Positions 33,881 through 42,122 of a stretch of 42,122 nucleotides of DNA are shown here, piece by piece. This DNA is from an uncultured Sutterella sp. (GTDB taxonomy: Bacteria; Pseudomonadota; Gammaproteobacteria; Burkholderiales; Burkholderiaceae_F). The notes beneath the pieces are model-generated. The model saw only the letters and a list, made by a program, of their open reading frames with translations. It was not told the origin of the DNA and made no database searches. Position 1 is the first letter of the stretch; the number at the start of each line of letters is the position of its first letter. The position numbers and the translations under genes were made by a program. The stretch covers positions 1-42,122 of the forward strand of contig UQNA01000023.1 in NCBI GenBank assembly GCA_900542195.1, given 5' to 3'.

Positions 33881-35218
33881 GTGAAAGAATATAGAAGACA
33901 ACTCGCTCTTTTTGGAATGACGGTAATCGTTGCAGCCAGCCTGGTCGGATGCGATGACAAAAAAACTCAAACAGAGACTCGTAGAGCATCCCCGGTGCAA
34001 GTTGTAGAAGTAATCCGACAAGACGTACCCGCGGATCTTACTTTCGTTGCGAAGACGGAAAGCTCTCGCGCCGTAGAAATTTACAGCCGTGTTTCGGGCT
34101 TTTTAGATAAGAGACTTTATCGGGAAGGCGGAATGGTCCAGAAAGGTCAAGTTCTTTTTGTTCTGGATAAACAGCCGTTTGAGGTTCAGCTCAAAGAAGC
34201 TGAGGCAGCCCTGGATTCCAGTAAAGCTGCCCATTTGGTCGCAAAGCAGAACTTAGACCGTATTCGTCCTTTGGCTAAGTTAAAAGCTTTAAGTCAGTCT
34301 GATCTAGACAGCGCAGAAGGCCAGTTCCAAACGACATTGGCACAGATTTCAAATGCTCAAGCACAAGTAGAATCTGCGAAGCTCAATCTTTCCTACTGCA
34401 CCATTACCTCTCCGGTCAGCGGTTACGCAGGATCTGCTCTGCAGACAGACGGAACGTACATCAACACCGGCAATTCACATTTAACCACTGTGTATGCTAT
34501 GTCGCCGATGTGGGTGACATTCTCTATGTCGGAAAACCAGGAAGCAAAACTGAGTAAGGAAGTTGCCGACGGCATCATGAAAGTGCCGGCAAATGACAGG
34601 TTCATTGCAGAAGTTGAATTAGCGGGCGGTCAGATTTACAAATACCCTGGCCGTTTGACATTTGCGAGCCCAGACTACAACCCCAATACCGGGACTTTTG
34701 AAATTAGAGCTTCTTTTCCTAATCCCGACAATGTCTTAAAACCTCAGCAGTATGTCCGCTTGATCGTGAAGGGGGCTACATACCCCAACTCTATCATTGT
34801 TCCTCAAATTGCTGTCCAGCAAGGCGGCAAAGGACATTTTGTTTGGGTAATTAACTCCGAGGGCAAAGCGCAATACCGTCCTGTTACCGTCGGTTCTTGG
34901 ATTGGCAGTAACTGGCTGATTACAAACGGATTAGAAGCTGGGGATAAGGTCGTCACTGAAGGTGTCTTGACTCTGGGTCCTGATGCCCCTGTCACTATCG
35001 TCCAAACCACGAAACAAGAAAAAATCAGTCGTCCCGAACAGGATGAGGTAGCAAAGAATATGCCAGAGTTCGTGCAGGATCCTGATCAGCTGATTCAAAC
35101 GGATCCTTTATCCGGTAATTTGACGTCTTCATCCAGCACGGCATCCAAGAATCCCGTGAAAGCTGCTCCTGAAAAAGAGGCTGAGGAAAAAGCAGCTCCT
35201 TCTCCAACCAAGAAGTAA
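33881..35218 (+). CDS. RND efflux periplasmic adaptor (membrane fusion protein)
   Basis: AcrA/MexA-type adaptor bridging the inner-membrane pump and outer-membrane channel. It is a predicted lipoprotein, with lipobox SLVGC near residue 24. The order is usual: lipoyl half (EIYSRVSGFLDKRLYREGGMV), alpha-helical hairpin (about 95-160, Ala/Gln-rich), second lipoyl half (SYCTITSPVSGYAGS), then beta-barrel and membrane-proximal parts. The GTG at 33881 is preferred, with AAAGGCGG seven bases upstream; a TTG at 33833 would place the signal peptide too far in. The last 70 or so residues are a Ser/Pro/Glu/Lys tail beyond the usual end. Confidence 0.92.
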   Translation: MKEYRRQLALFGMTVIVAASLVGCDDKKTQTETRRASPVQVVEVIRQDVPADLTFVAKTESSRAVEIYSRVSGFLDKRLYREGGMVQKGQVLFVLDKQPFEVQLKEAEAALDSSKAAHLVAKQNLDRIRPLAKLKALSQSDLDSAEGQFQTTLAQISNAQAQVESAKLNLSYCTITSPVSGYAGSALQTDGTYINTGNSHLTTVYAMSPMWVTFSMSENQEAKLSKEVADGIMKVPANDRFIAEVELAGGQIYKYPGRLTFASPDYNPNTGTFEIRASFPNPDNVLKPQQYVRLIVKGATYPNSIIVPQIAVQQGGKGHFVWVINSEGKAQYRPVTVGSWIGSNWLITNGLEAGDKVVTEGVLTLGPDAPVTIVQTTKQEKISRPEQDEVAKNMPEFVQDPDQLIQTDPLSGNLTSSSSTASKNPVKAAPEKEAEEKAAPSPTKK

Positions 35219-35233
35219 ACCTAGGAGGAGAGT

Positions 35234-38200
35234 ATGTTTTCTAATTTCTTTATTAAACGGCCGATATTCGCGATCGTCGTTTCGATCGTGATTGTGCTCG
35301 CCGGCTTGCTTTCGATGAAAGAGCTGCCGGTTGAACAATACCCGAATATGAGTCCGGTTCAAATTATGGTAACCGGTGTTTATCCGGGAGCCGATGCGGA
35401 GACAGTGGCTCAGACGGTTGCAGCACCAATCGAGACGCAGATTAACGGTGTGGATAACATGATTTATATGACGAGTTCAAGCTCGTCCTCAGGTGCATGT
35501 GCCATTACCGTTTATTTCGCTATCGGAACCGATCCGGACATGGCTCAGGTTCAGGTTCAGAACCGTGTCAATATCGCACAGCCTAATTTACCGGAAAGCG
35601 TTATCACCAACGGTTTGACGGTTGAAAAGCGTTCTGACTCTATTTTGATGTTGGTTGGTATTTACGGTACCGACGGCCGTTATACCCGTGACTACATCAA
35701 CAACTATGCCAATGTCTATGTTCTCGATGCACTGAAGAGAGTGCCGGGCGCAGGCCAGTCCCAGGTGATGGGTACAGCTGACCAGGCCATGAGAATTTGG
35801 CTGAATCCGGACAGAATGGCTTCATTAGGCATTACAACAACAGATGTCGCAAATGCCGTCAGAACAGAAAACCAAAGATTTGCTGCCGGCAACGTTGGAG
35901 CCTCTCCAGCTGAACCGGGTACCGTTCAAACTTTCCCTATTATTGCTCCTTCTCCTTCAACGGATGTTTCCGGCTATGAAAACATTGTCGTGAGAAGTCA
36001 AAGCGAAGGAAGCGCCATTGTTAGAGTTAAAGACGTAGCGGATGTCTCTTTAGGCATGAAGAGCTATCAAGTTAACACTAACATGAACGGCTTGCCGACC
36101 ACTTTTATCGCTATTTACTCCCAGCCGGGAGCTAATGCTTTGGATGTGGCTGACGGTGTGTACAAAGCACTCGAAAACTTGAAGAGTCAGTTCCCCGACG
36201 GCATCGACTATAAGATCGCTGTGGATACGACCGATTTCGTCAGAATTTCAATCGACGAAGTTATTAAGACCTTATTTGAAGCTGTGTTGCTGGTTGTCGC
36301 CGTTATTTACTTGTTCCTTCAGAGCTTCAAATCAACAGCTATTGCGTGTTCCGCCATCGTTGTGGCTTTGACCGGCACATTTATCGGGATGCTGCTTCTG
36401 GACTTCTCCATCAACATTCTGACGTTATTCGGGTTGGTGCTGGCGATTGGATTGGTGGTTGACGATGCCATTGTGGTGGTGGAAAACGTCGAACGTAATA
36501 TGAGCGACTTCGCTATGAACCCGATCGACGCAACCGAGACCGCTATGGCCGAAGTTTCCGGACCTATCATCGCAACAGTGCTAGTGCTGGCCAGCGTTTT
36601 CGTACCTGCCGCTTTCATGGGAGGGACGACCGGAATGCTGTACAAGCAGTTCGCTATTACCATCGCCATCTCCGTGACGATTTCCGGTTTCGTAGCTTTG
36701 ACCCTGACTCCTGCACTTTGTGCGGCTTTGCTGACTCACAGACAAGCTCCGACAAAGGGTTTCTTTCATTGGTTCAATAATTTCTTCATCAGAATTACCA
36801 AAGCATATGGAAGATGGACTAAGGCCTTGTTCCGGCACACTATGATTGTTTTGGCATGTATGGCCATCATCTTCTTGGCTATTTTCCAGATGTTCCGTGT
36901 GGTGCCGACAAGTTTCGTTCCGGCTGAAGACCAGGGCTATGTGATGGCAGCAATTATTCTGCCGAACTCTTCAAGCTTGGAAAGAACTACATCAGTTCTG
37001 GAAAAGATAGAAAACAACATTAAGGATGTTCCGGGCGTACAAACGTCTAACGCCATTTCCGGATTCTCCTTGATTGACGGCGGTTTCAAAACCAGTGCCG
37101 GTACATTTTTCATGACTTTGAAGCCGTTCTCAGACCGTTATAAGAATTCTGAGACAGCACGTAAAGAGAGTTCTGATGCTATTGTCGCAGAACTTGCCAG
37201 AATCGGTATGACCTCACAGCTTGATGGTTTGGTTGTTCCTTTGAATCCTCCGGCTATTCCAGGGTTAGGAAATACCGGTGGTTTCGAATTCTGGATCTCC
37301 GATACTGCGGGCGGATCGGCTAAACAGCTTCAGGAAGTTTTGGATAAGTATCTCCAAGAAGCCAAGAAGCGTCCGGAACTGACCGGTTTGACCTCTACTT
37401 ATTCTGCGTCTAACCAACAGCTTAAGATTAACTACGACCGAGACAAAGCACAGCTGCTTGGTTTGACATCTGCTGATGTGTTTGACACATTACAGGCTCA
37501 GTTCGGCAGTGCCATTGTCAGCCAGTTCAGCCAGTATTCTCGAGTATGGTTCGTTATTGTCCAGTCTGCTCCCGAATTCCGAGTAAAACCGGACGACGTC
37601 GGCAAACTCTATGTTAGAAATGCCAGCGGGGATATGATTCCTCTGTCCTCAGTCATTACGACTGAATACACTAACGGTCCGACACTGCTGCCTCACTACA
37701 ATGGATTCCCGGCAGCTCAGATTATCGGTAATACAGCCCCAGGGTATTCTTCGGGACAAGGTATGGCTGCTATGGAAGAGGTTGCCGATCAGGTTCTGCC
37801 AATGGGGTACAAATACGGGTGGACCGGCATCAGCTATGAACAGCAATCTGCAGGTTCATCGTCTGCGATTGTCTTCGGATTCGGTTTGCTTCTTGTATTC
37901 TTAGTGCTGGCAGCTCAGTATGAAAGCTGGGCACTTCCGGGCTCAGTCATTCTGGCAGTTCCATTCGGAGTGATTGGTGCATTGCTTGCAACTTGGATGC
38001 GAGGATTAGACAACGACGTTTACTTCCAAATCGGTATGCTGGTCATGATTGGCTTGGCGGCGAAGAACGCTATTTTGATTGTTGAATTCGCTGTTGAACT
38101 GAGAAATAAAGGCTTGGATCTTCTGACAGCAGCTATTGACGCCGGTGAGATTCGTTTCCGTCCGATTATCATGACCTCTCTAGCTTTTATCGGCGGTACT

Positions 38201-38716
38201 CTTCCGTTGGCTTTAGCTACAGGTGCCGGCGCTGCTTCAAGACATTCTATCGGTACGGGTATTGTCGGCGGCATGATTGGCGTTTCCTCTTTGGCGTTGC
38301 TCTTTGTCCCAATTTTCTATATTTGGTTTGAAGGTTGGGCTGAAAAGAGAGGTGGAAAATCTGCCGTTAAGACAGCCGCTAAGTTGTCTAAGCGCGGCAT
38401 TTCTATGACTGAAAAACTGCGCCGTGCCATCTTAAGAAGGGACGGAAGCTTGTTCGATCCGAAGGCTACCGTCGCTGTTTCTCCGGAAGGCCAGGTCACG
38501 ATTACCAATTCTCCGGGCTTTAACCCAGCAACTATTAGAGATGCTGATTACGGTGTCCCGGGAGGAGATGTTGACACAGTTCCTGCCGCTCCGGAAAAGA
38601 CTTCCGCTAAGGATGTGAAAAAGCCGGAAGACTCCGAGAAAACAGAACCTTCCTTCAAAGACCCGGACTCTGCAGGCAAACCTTCATCAACCGTTCAGGA
38701 AAACAAGGATAAATGA
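35234..38716 (+). CDS. RND efflux inner-membrane transporter (HAE1/AcrB family)
   Basis: Proton-driven multidrug exporter, 1160 residues. The N-terminus FFIKRPIFAIVVSIVIVLAG is typical of the family. Proton-relay residues are present: Asp-Asp in LAIGLVVDDAIVVVENVE near residue 405 and Lys in GLAAKNAILIVEFA near residue 943. Two periplasmic loops and twelve helices follow the standard plan. The protein should end near residue 1040, but continues with about 120 hydrophilic residues rich in Pro, Lys, Glu and Asp. It sits 15 bases after the adaptor and overlaps the channel gene by ATGA. Substrates cannot be predicted. Confidence 0.96.
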   Translation: MFSNFFIKRPIFAIVVSIVIVLAGLLSMKELPVEQYPNMSPVQIMVTGVYPGADAETVAQTVAAPIETQINGVDNMIYMTSSSSSSGACAITVYFAIGTDPDMAQVQVQNRVNIAQPNLPESVITNGLTVEKRSDSILMLVGIYGTDGRYTRDYINNYANVYVLDALKRVPGAGQSQVMGTADQAMRIWLNPDRMASLGITTTDVANAVRTENQRFAAGNVGASPAEPGTVQTFPIIAPSPSTDVSGYENIVVRSQSEGSAIVRVKDVADVSLGMKSYQVNTNMNGLPTTFIAIYSQPGANALDVADGVYKALENLKSQFPDGIDYKIAVDTTDFVRISIDEVIKTLFEAVLLVVAVIYLFLQSFKSTAIACSAIVVALTGTFIGMLLLDFSINILTLFGLVLAIGLVVDDAIVVVENVERNMSDFAMNPIDATETAMAEVSGPIIATVLVLASVFVPAAFMGGTTGMLYKQFAITIAISVTISGFVALTLTPALCAALLTHRQAPTKGFFHWFNNFFIRITKAYGRWTKALFRHTMIVLACMAIIFLAIFQMFRVVPTSFVPAEDQGYVMAAIILPNSSSLERTTSVLEKIENNIKDVPGVQTSNAISGFSLIDGGFKTSAGTFFMTLKPFSDRYKNSETARKESSDAIVAELARIGMTSQLDGLVVPLNPPAIPGLGNTGGFEFWISDTAGGSAKQLQEVLDKYLQEAKKRPELTGLTSTYSASNQQLKINYDRDKAQLLGLTSADVFDTLQAQFGSAIVSQFSQYSRVWFVIVQSAPEFRVKPDDVGKLYVRNASGDMIPLSSVITTEYTNGPTLLPHYNGFPAAQIIGNTAPGYSSGQGMAAMEEVADQVLPMGYKYGWTGISYEQQSAGSSSAIVFGFGLLLVFLVLAAQYESWALPGSVILAVPFGVIGALLATWMRGLDNDVYFQIGMLVMIGLAAKNAILIVEFAVELRNKGLDLLTAAIDAGEIRFRPIIMTSLAFIGGTLPLALATGAGAASRHSIGTGIVGGMIGVSSLALLFVPIFYIWFEGWAEKRGGKSAVKTAAKLSKRGISMTEKLRRAILRRDGSLFDPKATVAVSPEGQVTITNSPGFNPATIRDADYGVPGGDVDTVPAAPEKTSAKDVKKPEDSEKTEPSFKDPDSAGKPSSTVQENKDK

Positions 38717-40230
38717 TGAAAATTAGATTAATCGCATTGATGTCATTGGCCGGTGTGATTGCGCTGAGCGGTTGCACGGTGGGACCGGACTATAAGAGAC
38801 CAACATTGGATGTTCCTCTGGAATACAGACAGATCAGCAAAGAAGTTGAGGATAATGCTCAGTGGCTGACTGCACGCTGGTGGACTCAGTATCAAGATCC
38901 AGCGATTGATGCTCTTGTATCAAGCGCTATTAAAAACAATCGAACGCTGCAGCAGACTATGTCGAACGTAGAGAAAGCTGCTGCGGCAGTTACCGTTGCC
39001 CGAGCAGATTTGTTCCCGCAGTTGAATTATCAAGGCGATGCAATGCGTCAGCGCCAGAGTATTAACACTGCTATGGGTGAAGCGCTCCAAGGGAAACCTT
39101 TCAGTACGAAAGAAGTCTTGGCTAGTGCATCATGGGAAATCGACCTGTGGGGCAAAATCCGCAGGAAAACTGAAAGTGCTACGGCGACTTTGAGATCTAT
39201 GGAAGCTGCCCATAAGGCAGCTTTGTCCTCGGTTATTACGTCTGTCGTCACAACTTATCTCAGCATTTTGACGGTAGACGAACAGCTTGAAGTCGCAAAA
39301 GAGACAGCCAATAGCTATTATCAGACCTATAGTCTGTTCAAAGTTCGTGCTACTCACGGCAATGTATCTGACATGGAAGTTGCTCAGGCAAAGAGTCAGT
39401 GGCAGAGCGCTAAAGTTGAGATCCCAGTTTTGCAGCAGTCCAGAGTTGAGCTCATGAACTCTCTTTCTATTCTGACCGGCGTAGACGTAGGAGATATGCC
39501 CAAGTTCAAGAGGTTAAGAGCTTTGAAGGTTCCGGCAATAGGAAAGGGGATTCCGAGCAAACTGCTGACTGAACGTCCGGATATTGTTGAGGCCGAAGAA
39601 AATCTGAAGGCGGCAAATGCGGATATCGGAGCCGCGAGGGCGATGTATTTCCCGTCAATCTCTCTTTCCGGTGGTTTGGGATTCTCTAGTGAAGAACTTC
39701 ATGATTTGATTAAATCTCCTTCTAGGGTTTGGTCAGTCGGCGGCAATATAACCGGTCCTATTTTCCACTGGGGTGCGGTAGAAGCAGGTGTGAAACAGGC
39801 AGAAGCTCAGCAAAAAGGGTTAGTGGCCGCTTATCGTTTAGCAGTGTCACAGGCCTTTGCCGACGTTGATAATGCCCTGAGCAAACGCCAAAAGGCTCTG
39901 CAAGAGCTTAAAGATAGAACTGGCTTGGTGGCTAGTTTGAAGGAGTACAAGAGATTAGCAACTGCTCAGTACCAAGAAGACTACACCGGCTACTTTACTG
40001 TATTGCAGGCTGAGCAATCTCTGCTTCCTCAGCAGCTTCAGCTCGCCCAAGTTAGAGCCAATACATTAAGTTCTATTGCATCGATTTATCAATCTTTAGG
40101 AGGCGGATGGATTGATTTAGCTCTCCAAGAGGAAAGACAAGCAATTGCAGATTTGGAAAGAGAAGAGCAACTGAAGAAAGAAATCCAAGAAGCATCTCCT
40201 GAAGAAAGAGAAGAAAACTCAATGATGTAA
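38713..40230 (+). CDS. RND outer-membrane factor (NodT/OprM-type lipoprotein)
   Basis: Outer-membrane channel of the tripartite pump. 505 residues with a lipobox LSGC near residue 20, followed by TVGPDYKRPTLDVP, the signature start of NodT/OprM factors, and WWTQYQDPAIDALV. Two duplicated helical repeats contain LLTERPDIVEAEENLKAANADIGAARA. The ATG overlaps the pump stop by four bases; a second ATG follows directly. A charged Glu-rich tail ends the protein. A terminator lies just downstream. Confidence 0.95.
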   Translation: MMKIRLIALMSLAGVIALSGCTVGPDYKRPTLDVPLEYRQISKEVEDNAQWLTARWWTQYQDPAIDALVSSAIKNNRTLQQTMSNVEKAAAAVTVARADLFPQLNYQGDAMRQRQSINTAMGEALQGKPFSTKEVLASASWEIDLWGKIRRKTESATATLRSMEAAHKAALSSVITSVVTTYLSILTVDEQLEVAKETANSYYQTYSLFKVRATHGNVSDMEVAQAKSQWQSAKVEIPVLQQSRVELMNSLSILTGVDVGDMPKFKRLRALKVPAIGKGIPSKLLTERPDIVEAEENLKAANADIGAARAMYFPSISLSGGLGFSSEELHDLIKSPSRVWSVGGNITGPIFHWGAVEAGVKQAEAQQKGLVAAYRLAVSQAFADVDNALSKRQKALQELKDRTGLVASLKEYKRLATAQYQEDYTGYFTVLQAEQSLLPQQLQLAQVRANTLSSIASIYQSLGGGWIDLALQEERQAIADLEREEQLKKEIQEASPEEREENSMM

Positions 40231-40250
40231 AACTCAACGAGAGAAAAAAG

Positions 40251-40276
40251 AGGTCATGCTGGCGGCGTGGCCTTTT
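40251..40276 (+). terminator. Intrinsic terminator of the RND efflux operon
   Basis: AGGTCATGC pairs with GCGTGGCCT (nine pairs, three of them G-U) around a five-base loop, followed by TTT-rich sequence, 21 bases after the channel stop codon. Confidence 0.75.
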
Positions 40277-40315
40277 GCGTTTTGTGTAGCCAACTTGGAA
40301 TGGGAAGGTTGTATA

Positions 40316-40348
40316 AAAAAATTCTCCGGATCCGACAAAGATCCGGAG
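40316..40348 (-). terminator. Orphan intrinsic terminator, minus strand
   Basis: A perfect nine-pair stem, CTCCGGATC with GATCCGGAG, with a seven-base loop. On the minus strand it is followed by AATTTTTTT. No minus-strand protein gene ends just before it, and the gene at 40665 already has its own terminator. Confidence 0.75.
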
Positions 40349-40480
40349 AGGCAAGATGCGGTTGACCAGGAGTCAAAATAGACATAGGAGGAAAAAATTC
40401 TTGACTCACTACCGTTTGATTTGCCAAAACGCCGCTTCTCTTCTCTGAAACGACGATAAGTAACTGCTTCTTCGACTCCA
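40316..40480 (-). ncRNA. Candidate small RNA
   Basis: An orphan terminator (40316-40348) is preceded, about 140 bases upstream, by a possible promoter on the minus strand: TTGAAT at 40507-40512, a 17-base spacer and TACTCT at 40484-40489. The predicted transcript of about 165 nt would start near GGAGTC (40474-40479), which can pair with a later GACTCC. A second stem, GAGTCAA with TTGACTC, competes for it. A CCTCC tract lies in its loop. The -10 matches consensus poorly. No known RNA family was recognised. Confidence 0.35.
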
Positions 40481-40613
40481 GGTAGAGTATTCCTTTTGGA
40501 AAAGTAATTCAAACTAAATTTTTCAAAATTGTTAAGTTGGATTTCTTTGATAACTATTTGAAAATAAATTGAATAATTTATCATTCATCATTGAGAGAAA
40601 AGTGAGTTTCGGC

Positions 40614-40646
40614 AAAAAAAAGCCTCTTCGGACTAGCAGAAGAGGC
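40614..40646 (-). terminator. Intrinsic terminator of the membrane-protein gene at 40665
   Basis: GCCTCTTC pairs perfectly with GAAGAGGC around a nine-base loop, and on the minus strand the stem is followed by eight T. It starts 19 bases after the stop codon at 40665. Confidence 0.85.
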
Positions 40647-40664
40647 ACAATGAAAAAAGTATGG

Positions 40665-42122
40665 TTATCTTGAAGCCGAATCTTTATCTTTGATTTCAGC
40701 TATCTCACCATTTTCGGTCTCCAGACTTGGTCTGTACGGTTCTTTATTGGAGACTTTCTGAATTAAATAACTCGCTTTAATACGGCAATCTTTAATAAAG
40801 AAGAGGGCTCTTTTGAAAGTCGCTTTGACTTCCGCTACCAATGCTTTTGATTTCTCAGAAAGTAATTGTTGAGTTGAACTTTCAGAGGTGGATATTTCTT
40901 TGCTATCCAGAGTTAAGCGGATTTCATCGATCGAGCGGAGGTAATCTTTGTAGTTATCCAGATAGAAAGCTAGTGCATGAGAAAAGTTGTTGCCCAACAT
41001 TCCTGAGAGGAAGAGTCGAGAGACTTCCTTATACTCTGACAAGAGCCGCTGGAAGCGGACGTAAATCAATCTTTCTTCCGGTGTCATTCTTTTCAGCTGG
41101 GTTAAGAAAGCCTGTCTTGCACATGGCTGGTAGTACCACATGTACATCAAGTCCAGAGAGATGATGAAGCACTCTATTTCCAGCGAAGGAGCTTTAGCTG
41201 ACAGCATTTGAACGAATTCTGACGGTTTCTTCATGAGCTGAAGAATGTCTTTTTCCGGAAAAGACAGCTCCAGATGAGTGAAACACGAGAATAAGGAACT
41301 TACGGCCATTGAAAAGTCGCTTGTTCTTAATCTGTAGTTATTTCTTCTGTCGGCAAAGCTTTCTATGACACCGGCCACGGTATCTGATGCAAACTTGGAA
41401 ACGATTGCGGCAGCCGGGACTAAGATAGCGGCGGCGGGCATACCGGTAATCACAGGAAGAATCATGGCAAGGATCACGTTATAGACCATGGCTACCGGAA
41501 TGGCCAAAATGCTGCGGAAAAGGTTGCCGACGACAGCTGTTTTAGGAAAGCCTCGGAATATATTGTGCGAAGAAATATAAAGTCCGTTGGCCAGTGCAAT
41601 GATGGAGAAAACGAGTAACGGTGCTTTATCAACCGTGATGCCGAGAATGTGGCCTAACAGAACATTTCTTGTAAAACCTTCTAGCAGTACGACTGATAGC
41701 CCGGTATACATTAGGGAATCACTAATGCGTGACCAATTAATCAGCTGTCTCCAGTCAATCCTAGCGCCTTTTTGGAATCCGCCTCCGGAGATAATTGCTT
41801 GGATAATATTCCGGATTCCCGTGATGCTGAACCAAATTAATGCTCCGAACCAAGCCAATACCCACCAGTTCTGCGTAAGCATAAAGGTAAGAAACGCCGG
41901 TAGGAATCCTAATGTAACTTTAATTACATTAAGGACAGTTGTATTCATATAGGCGAATGGAGCTGCTTGATTCTCTTTTTTGGCTTCTTTTGATTCATTA
42001 GGTACAAAGCCATTTTTTAAGGGGTCAGTTCTTCCACCCAAAGTGATGATGTTGCCCTCATCAGAAATATAAGCATTTGCGTAACTGGCCTTCCAATCTC
42101 TTTTTCTTTTTAGACCGAAACA
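40665..42122 (-). CDS. Multi-spanning membrane protein of unknown function (5' end beyond window)
   Basis: The reading frame is open to the right edge of the window, so the start lies beyond it; at least 485 residues are seen. A TTG at 42041 could be taken as a start, but coding-like sequence (KASYANAYISDEGNII) continues upstream, so I treat it as internal. The visible part has six or seven hydrophobic segments in its first half (for example VIKVTLGFLPAFLTFMLTQ and AIPVAMVYNVILAMILPVI), then a soluble helical C-terminal half of about 230 residues. I do not recognise the family. The layout suggests an inner-membrane protein with a large cytoplasmic domain. Confidence 0.75.
   Translation of the reverse strand, partial: CFGLKRKRDWKASYANAYISDEGNIITLGGRTDPLKNGFVPNESKEAKKENQAAPFAYMNTTVLNVIKVTLGFLPAFLTFMLTQNWWVLAWFGALIWFSITGIRNIIQAIISGGGFQKGARIDWRQLINWSRISDSLMYTGLSVVLLEGFTRNVLLGHILGITVDKAPLLVFSIIALANGLYISSHNIFRGFPKTAVVGNLFRSILAIPVAMVYNVILAMILPVITGMPAAAILVPAAAIVSKFASDTVAGVIESFADRRNNYRLRTSDFSMAVSSLFSCFTHLELSFPEKDILQLMKKPSEFVQMLSAKAPSLEIECFIISLDLMYMWYYQPCARQAFLTQLKRMTPEERLIYVRFQRLLSEYKEVSRLFLSGMLGNNFSHALAFYLDNYKDYLRSIDEIRLTLDSKEISTSESSTQQLLSEKSKALVAEVKATFKRALFFIKDCRIKASYLIQKVSNKEPYRPSLETENGEIAEIKDKDSASR

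Larger units (their letters stand above)
40231..40664. other. Convergent intergenic region with three hairpins
   Basis: A 434-base region between converging genes. It contains a plus-strand terminator for the efflux operon, a minus-strand terminator for the gene at 40665, and a further orphan minus-strand terminator that may end a small RNA (listed separately). No protein gene is supported. Confidence 0.6.

Noticed and set aside
40234..40584. A 116-codon minus-strand frame in the convergent gap
   Set aside because: It runs through two terminator hairpins and has no recognisable domain or ribosome-binding site.
1..42122. CRISPR arrays, tRNA or rRNA genes, insertion sequences, integrases
   Set aside because: None was seen: no regularly spaced direct repeats with unique spacers, no cloverleaf-like genes, and no transposase or recombinase motifs among the frames.

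Overview
The window looks like a chromosomal segment of a host-associated betaproteobacterium of the order Burkholderiales, most plausibly the family Sutterellaceae (Sutterella/Parasutterella-like). The evidence is the conserved betaproteobacterial housekeeping run leuC-leuD-leuB-asd-truA-accD-folC-SPOR-cvpA-purF, the moderate G+C by eye, and Gram-negative envelope genes (lipoproteins, a LolA-like carrier, an RND pump with an outer-membrane factor). The family assignment is inference and would need a search.

Layout. 274-1317 (-): periplasmic type II L-asparaginase. 1733-3660 (+): a two-gene Y-family DNA polymerase / YolD-like cassette of a kind best known from Firmicutes, probably acquired. 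3798-4654 (-): two paralogous small secreted proteins with an internal repeat, followed by a decayed coding remnant (4714-5057). 5090-6262 (-): a lipoprotein alpha/beta hydrolase. 6386-21078 (-): the centrepiece, a nearly gap-free aryl polyene (APE) biosynthetic cluster whose order apeC-D-E-F-G-H-I-J-K-L-M-N-O-P-Q-R matches the known enterobacterial APE clusters. A SAM-dependent methyltransferase stands at its 5' end. 21506-22497 (-): a small lipoprotein and a secreted protein made of six 16-residue repeats. 22865-33396 (+): the leucine / aspartate-semialdehyde / tRNA pseudouridine / fatty-acid / folate / purine housekeeping run. 33881-40230 (+): a three-gene RND efflux system (adaptor, inner-membrane pump, outer-membrane factor). 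40665-42122 (-): a multi-spanning membrane protein cut by the window edge.

How the APE genes should work together. The ligase-like ApeH activates an aryl acid starter and passes it to one of two acyl carrier proteins (ApeE, ApeF). The ketosynthase ApeO, with the Cys-less partner ApeC, extends it, with ApeR as a second ketosynthase. ApeQ reduces, and ApeP and ApeI dehydrate, so double bonds accumulate. ApeK is a thioesterase. ApeD and ApeJ (glycosyltransferase-acyltransferase fusion) would attach the polyene to its membrane anchor. ApeM (RND/MMPL exporter), ApeL (LolA-like) and ApeN (lipoprotein) would move the product to the outer membrane. Nearly all genes overlap or abut, four of them by stop/start overlaps of 1 or 4 bases, which implies translational coupling.

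Most notable points: apeN carries a one-base frameshift that separates its conserved C-terminus; no enzyme for making the aryl starter and no regulator is present; trpFBA, normally between truA and accD in this order, is missing; an intrinsic-terminator-like hairpin sits on the folC ribosome-binding site; and a candidate small RNA with its own promoter and terminator lies at about 40316-40480 (-).
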